Made by a program: the position numbers and the translations under genes. This document shows, piece after piece, positions 54,690 to 62,928 of a stretch of DNA of 64,000 nt. Each line of letters opens with the position of its first letter. Position 1 is the first letter of the stretch. Source of the stretch: Pseudomonas sp. CC120222-01a (GTDB lineage Bacteria; Pseudomonadota; Gammaproteobacteria; Pseudomonadales; Pseudomonadaceae); assembly GCF_003097235.1 (NCBI RefSeq), contig NZ_QEQQ01000008.1, positions 62,001 to 126,000 of the forward strand, written 5' to 3'. Below the pieces are notes generated by a model. It made no database searches. It was not told the origin of the DNA and saw only the letters and a list, made by a program, of their open reading frames with translations.

Positions 54690-56336
54690 ATGAAAAGAAT
54701 AATGACGAAAGCGTCAGGCCTTGCCATCGTGTGCGCAACCCCGCTGGCAATGGGGTTCACCTTTGAAACCGAAACCCTGACTGGCTCCTTCGATTCCACG
54801 ATCACCGCTGGCATGGGCCTGCGGACGGAGTCGCGGGGCTGCAACCTGATCAACCAAGGGCCGACCGGGCACAACGTGCCCTCCGGCTGCCTGGCGCAGA
54901 GCTCCGGCGTGGCGGACCAGGGCGACCTGAACTACGACCGCGGCGACCTGTTCACCAACTACCTCAAGGGCACCCATGAGTTGTTGCTCAAGATGCCTGA
55001 GGACATCACCTTCATGGCGCGTGGCACCTGGATCCGCGACTTCGCGGCCACCGATACCACCGGCACGCTGTCGTTCAACACCCCAGAGAGCGTCGGGAGC
55101 AACGGGCTGAGTGACGACGCCCGCGACGACCTTGCCTTCAAGGCCCGCCTGCTGGACCTGTGGGTGAGCAAAGGCTTCGACGTAGGCGGGCAGCGGGTCC
55201 GCGCGCGCCTGGGCAACCAGGTGATCAACTGGGGCGAGAGCCTGTTCGTGGCCGGTGGCATCAACAACACCAACGCCTACGACTACCAGGCCTTGGCGCG
55301 CCCCGGCGTGCAACTCAAAGAGGCCGTGCTGCCGGCACCGATGCTCAGTGTCGCGTCGGGCCTCGGCTCGGGTGTCAACGTCGAGGCCTACTATCAGTTC
55401 CGCTGGAACAAGAGCGAGTTGCCGCCGGTGGGCAGCTATTGGTCAAACACCAACGCATTGGGCGAGGGCAGGGGAGGCTACGGGTTCTCCGAAAAGCACG
55501 CCCGCGACAGCGGCCAGTGGGGCCTTTCGCTGCGCTGGCAGCCGGAAGACAGCGACATCAACTATGGCTTCTACGTGATGCGTTATCACGACAAGTTGCC
55601 GTCGTTGCGCATCGCCATTCTTGACCCGAACACGTTCGCGGCGGCACCCACCTGGGAATACCAGGAAAACCGGATGATGTATGGCGTCAGTGCCAACATG
55701 CCGATCGGTGACTGGGCTGTCGGTACGGAGCTTTCGTACCGGCCGAAGGATTCGGTCATGCTCAACCCTGTGGTCGACCTGTGTTCCAGCAATGGGGGCA
55801 AATGCTGGAAAGACGAAAAGAAATTCCAGTGGCACCTCACCGGTCTTTACAGCTTCACGCCGTCCAACTCCCCGACGCTGCTCGATTTCACCGGGGCCAG
55901 CACGGGCACCCTGCTATCGGAACTGGTGGTCATCAAGTACCCCGGGCTGCATGACGAGGTCAATGGCGAACCACTCGCCCCAGGGCTCAATGCCTGGCAA
56001 CTGGATCCTGCGACAGCGCCCAAGTCCCGTGGCGACAAGACCTCGTCGGGCATCAACCTGGACTTCAGCCTGACCTATGACGGCACGTTGCTGCCGGGCT
56101 GGCAGGTCACGCCCGGCGTCTTCTACTCGCGCTCGCTTGGAGGGCGAACGCCGAACCTGAGCGCCACCTTCACCGAAGACGCGAGCAGCATGAACCTGTA
56201 CCTGAATTTCGTACGAAACCCGGCCAGTTGGCAGATTTCTCTCAACTACGCGAAGTTCATGGGCGGCGAAACCCCCTACGACCAGCTTTATCGTGACCGC
56301 GATTATGTCGGCATCGCGATCTCCCGCACCTTGTGA
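54690..56336 (+). CDS. DUF1302 outer-membrane beta-barrel protein
   Basis: 548 aa with a signal peptide (MKRIMTKASGLAIVCATPLAMG) and the N-terminal FTFETETLTGSFDSTITAGMGLRTESR typical of DUF1302. It is rich in alternating amphipathic strands and ends with ...VGIAISRTL, an aromatic/hydrophobic-poor but barrel-like terminus. Family context suggests an outer-membrane channel for hydrophobic compounds, acting with the DUF1329 protein. AAAAGAATAATG overlaps codons 2-5 and contains a perfect AANAANAA match, a possible Crc/Hfq site. It is 24 bp after the DUF1329 gene and ends at the start region of the RND gene. Confidence 0.88.
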   Translation: MKRIMTKASGLAIVCATPLAMGFTFETETLTGSFDSTITAGMGLRTESRGCNLINQGPTGHNVPSGCLAQSSGVADQGDLNYDRGDLFTNYLKGTHELLLKMPEDITFMARGTWIRDFAATDTTGTLSFNTPESVGSNGLSDDARDDLAFKARLLDLWVSKGFDVGGQRVRARLGNQVINWGESLFVAGGINNTNAYDYQALARPGVQLKEAVLPAPMLSVASGLGSGVNVEAYYQFRWNKSELPPVGSYWSNTNALGEGRGGYGFSEKHARDSGQWGLSLRWQPEDSDINYGFYVMRYHDKLPSLRIAILDPNTFAAAPTWEYQENRMMYGVSANMPIGDWAVGTELSYRPKDSVMLNPVVDLCSSNGGKCWKDEKKFQWHLTGLYSFTPSNSPTLLDFTGASTGTLLSELVVIKYPGLHDEVNGEPLAPGLNAWQLDPATAPKSRGDKTSSGINLDFSLTYDGTLLPGWQVTPGVFYSRSLGGRTPNLSATFTEDASSMNLYLNFVRNPASWQISLNYAKFMGGETPYDQLYRDRDYVGIAISRTL

Positions 56337-56344
56337 GGCCTGCC

Positions 56345-58759
56345 GTGAACGGTTCTGTAAAGCTATCTGAAGCCCCGGCACGTGGCCTGTTGTCACGCGT
56401 CGAGGGTGTGTTGTTCGGGCATCGTCGTCTGGTGCTGGCGAGCCTGGCGGTGTTCACGCTGATCATGGGCTGGTTCGCCGTGCAACTGCGCATGGATGCT
56501 GGCTTCGAAAAGCAATTGCCGCTAGGCCACGAATACATCAAGACATTCGAGGCCTACCGCAACGACCTGCTGGGCGCCAACCGGCTGACCATCGTGGTCA
56601 AGGCCCGACGGGGCGATATATGGAGCGCTGCGGGCCTGAAGCGGCTGTATGACGTCACCCAGGCAGTGACCTTCCTTCCTGGCGTGTCGCGCAGCAGTGT
56701 GCGGTCCCTGTGGACGCCCAATGCCTTCGTCAACGAAATCACCGAAGAAGGGTTTCGCGCTGATCCACTGGTACCGGGTACGGTTTCTCCCGATCACCTG
56801 GATGACCAGATCATCGCGACGATCGCCAACTCCACTGCCCAGGGTGGTTTCATCGGCACGTTGGTTTCCCGTGATCAGAGCAGCGCAATGATCACGGTGG
56901 AGCTCAACGAGTACGACACCAATGGCGCCCACCTGGACTACGTGGCGTTCAACCACAGGCTGGAAAAAGAGATCCGCCAACCATTCGAGGATGGCGAATT
57001 CGAAGTCCAGATCATCGGTTTCGCCAAGCAGATCGGCGACATCGCTGACGGTGCTTCAGCCGTACTGGAGTTCTGTTTGCTGGCGTTGCTCCTGACTGCG
57101 GGGGCGGTGTACTGGTATTGCCACTCCCTGCGTTTCACGCTGCTGGCGCTGGCCTGTTCGCTGGCCTCGCTGGTATGGCAGTTCGGCAGCCTGCGCCTGT
57201 TGGGCTACGGGCTCGACCCGTTGGCGGTGCTGGTGCCCTTCCTGGTGTTCGCCATCGGCGTTTCCCATGGTGTGCAGCAAATCAACTTCATCGTCCGCGA
57301 GATCGCCATTGGCAAGAGCGCCGAAGAGGCGGCGCGCTCTAGCTTCACGGGGTTGCTGATTCCCGGGACACTGGCGCTGGTGACCGCGCTGGTTTCCTTC
57401 GTGACGCTGCTGCTGATCCCCATCCCGATGGTGCGTGAGCTGGCGATCACGGCCTCGCTTGGCGTGGCCTACAAGATCATCACCAACCTGGTGATGTTGC
57501 CGTTGATGGCGTCGTTACTGAGTGTCGATGACAAGTACGCTGCCGCCCAGGAAGCCTCCCGACAGCGCCGGACCCGCTGGCTGCGTGGCTTGGCCCGGCT
57601 CGCCGAGCCGCGCAGGGCGCAATGGGTGCTTGGCGTTGCCTTGGTGGTCTTCCTGGTGGCGATCTGGCAAAGCCATGACCGTGTCGTTGGCACACTGCAG
57701 GCGGGCGCGCCGGAGCTGCGCGAGGATGCCCGCTTCAATCGCGATGCGGTCTCTATCGCTGGCAACTACGACATTGGCCTGGACTGGCTCAGCGTGGTGT
57801 TCGAGGTCAACACGGCCCCCTCTGGAGAAGACAGCCAGGCGGCCTGCGAGGATGTCGCCCTGGGCCAGTATCAGGATCGCTTCGTGTGGGCCATGCAGGG
57901 GGTGCCCGGTGTCCTCTCGGTCGCGTCCTTCTCCAGCAACATGCGCCAGTTCAACGAGGGCTACAACGAAGGCAACCCGAAGATGGCGGCGGTACCCATT
58001 GACCCGATGAACTACGCTGCGCTGGCCACCGAGGTGGCGCGCACGCCCGGGCTGATGCGCACCGACTGCAGCATGTCGGCGGTGCACCTGTACCTGGCCG
58101 ATCACAAAGCCACGACCCTCACCCGAGTGGTGGACGCCGCCAAGGCGTTCCGCAGCGAGTATCCGATGCCAGGCATTTCGGTGCGCCTCGCTTCGGGCAA
58201 CGCCGGGGTGCTGGCCGCCATCAACGAGGAGGTGGAAAAAAGCGAAACTCCCATGTTGCTTTACGTCTATGCCGCCATCGCATTGCTGGTGTTCGTGGTG
58301 TACCGCGACCTGCGGGCAGTTCTGGTGTGTTGCCTGCCGCTGACCATCGGCACCTTCGTTGGCTACTGGTTCATGAAGGAGCTGCAGATCGGCCTGACCA
58401 TCGCCACCTTGCCGGTGATGGTGCTGGCGGTGGGCATTGGCGTCGATTACGCCTTCTACATCTACAACCGCCTGCAGTTGCACCTGGCCCATGGGCAGTC
58501 GATCACCAAGGCAGTGGAGTACGCGCTGCTCGAAGTGGGTGTCGCCACTATTTTCACCGCCATCACCCTGGCCGTGGGCGTGGCCACCTGGGCCTTCTCG
58601 GAACTCAAGTTCCAGGCCGACATGGGCAAGCTGCTGGCCTTCATGTTCATCGTCAACATGGTCATGGCCATGACCGTGCTGCCGGCCTTCGCCGTCTGGC
58701 TGGAGCGGGTATTCCCACGTAAGCGCCCCGTGCGCATGATCGGCGCGCTGGTGCACTGA
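56345..58759 (+). CDS. MMPL/RND-family transporter
   Basis: 804-aa RND-superfamily protein with two repeats of one helix plus a periplasmic loop plus five helices. Examples: LASLAVFTLIMGWFAVQL, then the loop, FCLLALLLTAGAVYWYCHSLRFTLLALACSLASLVWQFGSLRLLGYGLDPLAVLVPFLVFAIGVSHGVQQINF in the first half and MLLYVYAAIALLVFVVYRDLRAVLVCCLPLTIGTFVGYWFM..VMVLAVGIGVDYAFYIYNRL in the second. The size and HpnN/MMPL-like pattern suggest lipid or hydrophobic substrate movement without a MexA-like adaptor. GTG 56345 has GAGG 6 nt upstream; GTG 56333 overlapping the DUF1302 stop is the alternative. Confidence 0.9.
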   Translation: MNGSVKLSEAPARGLLSRVEGVLFGHRRLVLASLAVFTLIMGWFAVQLRMDAGFEKQLPLGHEYIKTFEAYRNDLLGANRLTIVVKARRGDIWSAAGLKRLYDVTQAVTFLPGVSRSSVRSLWTPNAFVNEITEEGFRADPLVPGTVSPDHLDDQIIATIANSTAQGGFIGTLVSRDQSSAMITVELNEYDTNGAHLDYVAFNHRLEKEIRQPFEDGEFEVQIIGFAKQIGDIADGASAVLEFCLLALLLTAGAVYWYCHSLRFTLLALACSLASLVWQFGSLRLLGYGLDPLAVLVPFLVFAIGVSHGVQQINFIVREIAIGKSAEEAARSSFTGLLIPGTLALVTALVSFVTLLLIPIPMVRELAITASLGVAYKIITNLVMLPLMASLLSVDDKYAAAQEASRQRRTRWLRGLARLAEPRRAQWVLGVALVVFLVAIWQSHDRVVGTLQAGAPELREDARFNRDAVSIAGNYDIGLDWLSVVFEVNTAPSGEDSQAACEDVALGQYQDRFVWAMQGVPGVLSVASFSSNMRQFNEGYNEGNPKMAAVPIDPMNYAALATEVARTPGLMRTDCSMSAVHLYLADHKATTLTRVVDAAKAFRSEYPMPGISVRLASGNAGVLAAINEEVEKSETPMLLYVYAAIALLVFVVYRDLRAVLVCCLPLTIGTFVGYWFMKELQIGLTIATLPVMVLAVGIGVDYAFYIYNRLQLHLAHGQSITKAVEYALLEVGVATIFTAITLAVGVATWAFSELKFQADMGKLLAFMFIVNMVMAMTVLPAFAVWLERVFPRKRPVRMIGALVH

Positions 58760-58769
58760 GGAGAGCAGC

Positions 58770-59732
58770 ATGAAGTTCAGGGCTTTATTCACTGCAGCAT
58801 TGCTCGCAGCAGCATTGCCACCGGTGTCGCTTCAGGCCGCGCCGTTGCAGGCCGTGCCGGCCGTACAGGCGAGCAATGCCAGGCAGGCCACCATGCTGGC
58901 CGCCGGCTGGGCGGGGGCGCGCATGGTGGCCGTGGGCGACCACGGCGTCGTGCTGTTATCCGACGATCAGGGCATGCAGTGGCGCCAGGCGAGGTCGGTA
59001 CCGCTGTCCACACCGTTGACGGGCGTGTCTTTCGTGGATGCCAGGCGCGGGTGGGCGGTTGGCCACTGGGGTGCGATCCTGGTCACCACCGATGGCGGGG
59101 AGTCCTGGCAGGTCCAGCGCCTTGCCACCGAAGAGGACCGGCCCCTGTTCGCGGTGCACTTCTTCAATGCCCGGCAGGGTGTGGCGGTAGGCCTCTGGTC
59201 GTTGGTGCTGACTACCGAGGATGGGGGCCAGACGTGGGCCGAGCAGCCGGTGCAGGCCCCGCCCGGGGCCAAACGGGCCGACCTCAACCTGATGGGACTG
59301 TTTGCCGACAGCCGCGGTACGCTGTACGCCACGGCTGAGCATGGGCAGGTTCTGCATTCCGAGGACCAGGGGAAAAACTGGCGTTACCTGGATACTGGCT
59401 ACGAAGGCACCCTGTGGTCAGGCGCGGTACTGGCCGATGGACGTCTGCTGCTGGGTGGCCAGCGCGGCACCCTGTTGCAGGGTTCAGTGGACGGCAAGCG
59501 CTTCCGCCGAGTGCCAACGCAAAGCAAGGGCTCTGTCACTTGCGTAGCGGTAGCGGGCTCTCGTGTGCTGGCGGTCGGGCTGGATGGGCTGAGCGTGCAG
59601 AGCAGCGATGGCGGGCATAGCTTTCAGGAAACGCAGACCGCTGATGGCCTTTCACTGACGGCGGCGTTGTTCAACGCCGAAGGCGTACCTGTATTGTTTT
59701 CACGCCGAGGGGTGATGCCCCACCAGGAATGA
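58770..59732 (+). CDS. YCF48/BNR-repeat periplasmic beta-propeller protein
   Basis: 320-aa exported protein with signal peptide MKFRALFTAALLAAALPPVSLQA. It is followed by repeated photosystem-assembly (YCF48-like) blades: GARMVAVGDHGVVLLSDDQGMQWRQ, ARRGWAVGHWGAILVTTDGGESWQVQ, ARQGVAVGLWSLVLTTEDGGQTWAEQP, TLYATAEHGQVLHSEDQGKNWRY, and GSRVLAVGLDGLSVQSSDGGHSFQET. Such proteins regularly accompany DUF1329/DUF1302/MMPL genes; a scaffold role for the transporter is inferred. It starts 10 bp after the RND gene with GAGGAGAG upstream. Confidence 0.9.
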   Translation: MKFRALFTAALLAAALPPVSLQAAPLQAVPAVQASNARQATMLAAGWAGARMVAVGDHGVVLLSDDQGMQWRQARSVPLSTPLTGVSFVDARRGWAVGHWGAILVTTDGGESWQVQRLATEEDRPLFAVHFFNARQGVAVGLWSLVLTTEDGGQTWAEQPVQAPPGAKRADLNLMGLFADSRGTLYATAEHGQVLHSEDQGKNWRYLDTGYEGTLWSGAVLADGRLLLGGQRGTLLQGSVDGKRFRRVPTQSKGSVTCVAVAGSRVLAVGLDGLSVQSSDGGHSFQETQTADGLSLTAALFNAEGVPVLFSRRGVMPHQE

Positions 59733-59752
59733 AGGGTTGCCCACTCGCTCAG

Positions 59753-59790
59753 AGGCCAGGCATCGCAAACCGATGCCTGGCCTGTTTCCT
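59753..59790 (+). terminator. Terminator after the DUF1329-YCF48 operon
   Basis: AGGCCAGGCATCG and CGATGCCTGGCCT form a perfect 13-bp stem around CAAAC, followed by GTTTCCTT. It could also serve the convergent dioxygenase gene. Confidence 0.82.
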
Positions 59791-59848
59791 TGCCTGGGCG
59801 ATTGGGTGGTCGTGGCACCTTGAGGCCCAGGCAAGTCAACGCTGGCCG

Positions 59849-60718
59849 CTAGAGCTGAAGGTAATCCGCCAGTTCTGCGTAGTTATGTTGCCAAAGGCCA
59901 GGGCTGCCATTGGGGTATTGGGAGCGGAAACCGAGGATCTTCTGTACCCGCGGAGAAAGCGTGCGCACCAGCTCGAGCGGCACGATCAACGGGTAGGCTT
60001 CTTCAGGCGTGATGATCGAAGCCTGCATCGGGATCGTCAGCCCGCGACGGTAACAGTCAGTGGTGACGTTGGCCCCGCCACCATGGACGACCTTGCCGCC
60101 GAACAGCACGGCATCCCCGGCTTTGAGCAGGGCAGGAATCGTCATCTCTGGGGTTCCGACATCGTCGAAGTCATCCCAGTCCTGGCTCCCGGGGATCAAG
60201 CGCGTGGCGCCGTTTTCCTCGGTAAAGTCGGTCAGCGCCAGCATGAGGTTGGTGATGGCGCGTGGCGCATGCTTGTTCATGGTCACGAACGGCTGGTACT
60301 GCATCATGTCACGGTGCAGCATTTGTGCTTTGTTGCCTGGGCCGATTTCGATCAACTGGGCCGTGGTCAGCCACCAGTCACCGCACTCCGGGGCGTAAAG
60401 CACGTTCCCCAGTTCGTGGAAGAGGTCGTCATCGAGAATTTCCTCCCGAAAGGTCTTGCTGTGGGTGACGAGGTTGGTGAGCCGTTTGGTCTGATGGCCA
60501 TGGAACTCGGCGATCAGCGCGTGCTCGTGCCTGGAGCCGGCATCGAGCGCGGCCAGGGGGGCGTCGAGTTCGTTGTTGATCCGTACGACTTGTTCAGGGG
60601 TCATGAAGTTGCGGATGATTACTGCACCTGCTTGGTCGCTCAGCAGCGCAATCTCTTGCGCGGAAGTCGAGCGGGTTACCACGGGCAGGCTTGGCGTGGC
60701 GTCGCGAGAGGCTGACAT
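59849..60718 (-). CDS. PhyH-family Fe(II)/2-oxoglutarate dioxygenase (copy 2)
   Basis: 289-aa paralogue of the dioxygenase at 49759-50646: iron ligands His135, Asp137 (LHRDMM) and His212 (VVHGGGAN), and an Arg after it (CYRRGLT) for 2-oxoglutarate; the blocks LTDFTEENGATRLIPGSQDWDDFD and EIGPGNKAQMLHRD match the first copy closely. GGAG lies 8 nt before ATG 60718; 21 further upstream residues are not family-like. It is convergent with the envelope operon and divergent from a PucR-type regulator, which probably controls it. Confidence 0.9.
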   Translation of the reverse strand: MSASRDATPSLPVVTRSTSAQEIALLSDQAGAVIIRNFMTPEQVVRINNELDAPLAALDAGSRHEHALIAEFHGHQTKRLTNLVTHSKTFREEILDDDLFHELGNVLYAPECGDWWLTTAQLIEIGPGNKAQMLHRDMMQYQPFVTMNKHAPRAITNLMLALTDFTEENGATRLIPGSQDWDDFDDVGTPEMTIPALLKAGDAVLFGGKVVHGGGANVTTDCYRRGLTIPMQASIITPEEAYPLIVPLELVRTLSPRVQKILGFRSQYPNGSPGLWQHNYAELADYLQL

Positions 60719-60956
60719 TGAGAACACTCCAGATTGAAAGGAACGGATGCGCAGGCGGGTTGACGTTTGATCAACGGGCATCAGGAAACAGGCCTGCTTG
60801 CCACTGCGCTAAACCCAAAAAAGGGACATGGAGCGTCACGGTGCCTCCTTGTATTTTTTGTTCAGGCAGTGCGTTCATGCTAGGTTTCCACTGGCCCTGC
60901 GCCTAGGTACGAACTGCACCATTTTCCAGCCGTTTTTTGAGTGATTTGCACAGCCC
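60719..60956. promoter_or_regulatory. Divergent promoter region of PhyH copy 2 and the PucR-type regulator
   Basis: Contains an inverted repeat GTTGA-N7-TCAAC (60759-60775) and TGCACC (60910-60918 area) followed by GATTTGCAC just before the regulator start. The latter pair mirrors TGCACC...GATTTGCACC upstream of the monooxygenase. No 17-bp TetR motif copy was found here. Confidence 0.4.
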
Positions 60957-62210
60957 ATGACCAGCACGCCATCACCCTGGCCACGCCCCTCGGAAACCGT
61001 TCGCGAGCTCATGCGCAAAGGCGCCGAACTCGCTCAGGCGCTGCCACCCGAGTGGGTCGAGCGCCTGAACCAGGCACTGTTCTCTTCGCCCGAAGATGCC
61101 AGGTTGCTGGAGGACCCGGTCATCCTCGCGGCGTGCCGGCGCGCCAACCGAGCAGAGTTGCTGCACTGGGCGAATGCCAACTTGCAGCGCCCTGGGGAGC
61201 CGGTGGAGCCTTACGTGTCCGCTGACATGGTGGACACGGCCAGGGAGCTCGCCCGCAGGGGGTTGTCCGAACTGCTGATGAATGTTGCAAGGTCGACACA
61301 GAACGCAGCCTGGGACCTGTGGATGAAGATGGCCTTCAGCCTGACGCAGGATCCCGCGGTGCTCGAGGAATTCCTGGAGGTCTCGTCACGGTCGATCTCG
61401 GAATTCATCGACAGCAACATGCGTGTGGTGACGCAGATCATCCTCGAAGAAAAAAGCGCCCAGGCCCATGACGACCCTGTCGATAAACGCAGCCTGGTCA
61501 GCCGGCTGCTCGATGGCAGGGATGTGGACGCGGAGCAGTTCGGCAGGCGACTGGGCTACAGCCTGGCTCAGAGGCACCGTGCCTGCCTCGTCTGGAGCGA
61601 AACCCCGGACGCCGAGATTCGCCCCTTGGAGAATATGGCGCGGGCCCTGGCGCAGCTCACGGGCACTGTAGCGCCTCTGATCGTATTCGCGGGCCCTGCG
61701 ACCCTGTGGGCCTGGAGCAATGCGACAAAGCCGCTGGACCTGAACCTGCTGCAGGGCGTCGCCCGGCAATTTCCGAAGATACGCGCGGCAATCGGTTCGG
61801 CGGGCGCGGGGATGAATGGCTTCCGGCGCTCGCACCTGGAGGCCTTGACCACCCAGCGGTTGATGGGCCGTTTGGCGGGCTCACCCGCCGTGGCCACGAT
61901 CGATCAGGTGAGGATGGTGTCGCTGATGACCCAGGATGCCCGCGCGGCCAGGCAGTTCGTCTTGAGCACGCTGGGGCGCCTGGCGACCGAACCCACGGTT
62001 CTTCAGCATTCGTTACACGCCTTCCTGGCCAATGGCTGCAACATCACCCAGACCGCCGAGGTGCTGGGTACCCATCGCAATACTTTGCTGCGCCGGCTGG
62101 AGCGCGCCCAGGACCTGCTGCCTATCGCGCTTGCCGACCATCGCATCCAGGTCGCCGCTGCCCTTGAGCTGGTGATCTGGAGCACGCCACTCGATGGCGA
62201 CGAGCAATAG
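60957..62210 (+). CDS. PucR/CdaR-type helix-turn-helix regulator
   Basis: 417-aa regulator with a C-terminal PucR HTH: LQHSLHAFLANGCNITQTAEVLGTHRNTLLRRLERAQDLL at about 355-395. The N-terminal helical part (AELAQALPPEWVERLNQALFSSPEDARLLEDPVILAACRRANRAELLHW and LARRGLSELLMNVARSTQNAAWDLWMKMAF) resembles the GGDEF-like/PucR_N regulators that activate catabolic genes in the presence of a metabolite. It probably activates the divergent dioxygenase and perhaps other units of the regulon. The ATG at 60957 has no strong ribosome-binding site. Confidence 0.87.
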   Translation: MTSTPSPWPRPSETVRELMRKGAELAQALPPEWVERLNQALFSSPEDARLLEDPVILAACRRANRAELLHWANANLQRPGEPVEPYVSADMVDTARELARRGLSELLMNVARSTQNAAWDLWMKMAFSLTQDPAVLEEFLEVSSRSISEFIDSNMRVVTQIILEEKSAQAHDDPVDKRSLVSRLLDGRDVDAEQFGRRLGYSLAQRHRACLVWSETPDAEIRPLENMARALAQLTGTVAPLIVFAGPATLWAWSNATKPLDLNLLQGVARQFPKIRAAIGSAGAGMNGFRRSHLEALTTQRLMGRLAGSPAVATIDQVRMVSLMTQDARAARQFVLSTLGRLATEPTVLQHSLHAFLANGCNITQTAEVLGTHRNTLLRRLERAQDLLPIALADHRIQVAAALELVIWSTPLDGDEQ

Positions 62211-62266
62211 TGTTCATTCCCTTCCGTTGACGCCATAGCGCTTCACGGCTGTTGCCCTGCGCGCGC

Positions 62267-62833
62267 TCAACGGGGCGCCCGCCTTGCAATGCCCTGCAGA
62301 AACGCATGCTCCAGCACCGTTGCACTCTCGCTTGGCGCGCGCCCTCGTTGGCGGGCGTCGACCATGCCATGCAACAGCGATACGAACATCTCGGTCAGCA
62401 ACGGCGCGCTGACATCCGCTCGAAACACGCCCTGTCGCTGGCCGCTGAAAAACAACGCATCGAGCCTTTCCACATAGAACCGCAAGTCGTGCTGCAAGCT
62501 CATGTGCACAGGGTAGCGGGAGGCAAGGAACGCGATCAGTTCACCCTGGGCCAGGTGCGCGTGAATCAGCTGACGCAACGCGGCCAGGGGCTCTTTGCCG
62601 GCCAGCATGCCGCTGTTGTCGAGGATCTGCATGAGCGTGCCTTTGGCGTGCTGTTCGAGCTGGCAATCGAGGTTGTCTCTGGTACCGCAGTAACGGTGCA
62701 AGGTTGCCCGGCTGATGCCCGCCAACACCGCCAGCTCGCCCATGGATGCTCTGGGGCGCAAGGCGACAGCGGCATAGAGGGCATTCACCAGCTTGGCGGG
62801 AAGCGATGAAAACGGGAAGTCTGAAGTGGCCAT
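62267..62833 (-). CDS. TetR-family repressor of the adjacent RND efflux system
   Basis: 188-aa TetR protein from ATG 62833: HTH NALYAAVALRPRASMGELAVLAGISRATLHRYCGTRDNLDCQLEQHA, then a helical effector domain with ERLDALFFSGQRQGVFRADVSAPLLTEMFVSLLHGMVDARQRG. An upstream ATG (62863) would place its first codons inside the inverted repeat 62856-62875 and lacks family-like residues, so 62833 is preferred. It is divergent from an RND adaptor gene, the standard arrangement of local efflux repressors. Confidence 0.87.
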   Translation of the reverse strand: MATSDFPFSSLPAKLVNALYAAVALRPRASMGELAVLAGISRATLHRYCGTRDNLDCQLEQHAKGTLMQILDNSGMLAGKEPLAALRQLIHAHLAQGELIAFLASRYPVHMSLQHDLRFYVERLDALFFSGQRQGVFRADVSAPLLTEMFVSLLHGMVDARQRGRAPSESATVLEHAFLQGIARRAPR

Positions 62834-62855
62834 CAAGAGTCTATTATGATTTTTA

Positions 62856-62881
62856 TGAGACATTATTGACTCATATGAGTT
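62856..62881. promoter_or_regulatory. Probable TetR operator between repressor and efflux adaptor
   Basis: ATGAGACATTATTGACTCAT (62856-62875) is a 20-bp imperfect palindrome, overlapped by the perfect ACTCATATGAGT (62870-62881). It is located between the two divergent starts, 48 bp from the adaptor gene. Confidence 0.6.
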
Positions 62882-62928
62882 TGAAACGTAGCATCCGCCC
62901 CGTTTTCAATCAAGGTTCGGGGGCGTGA

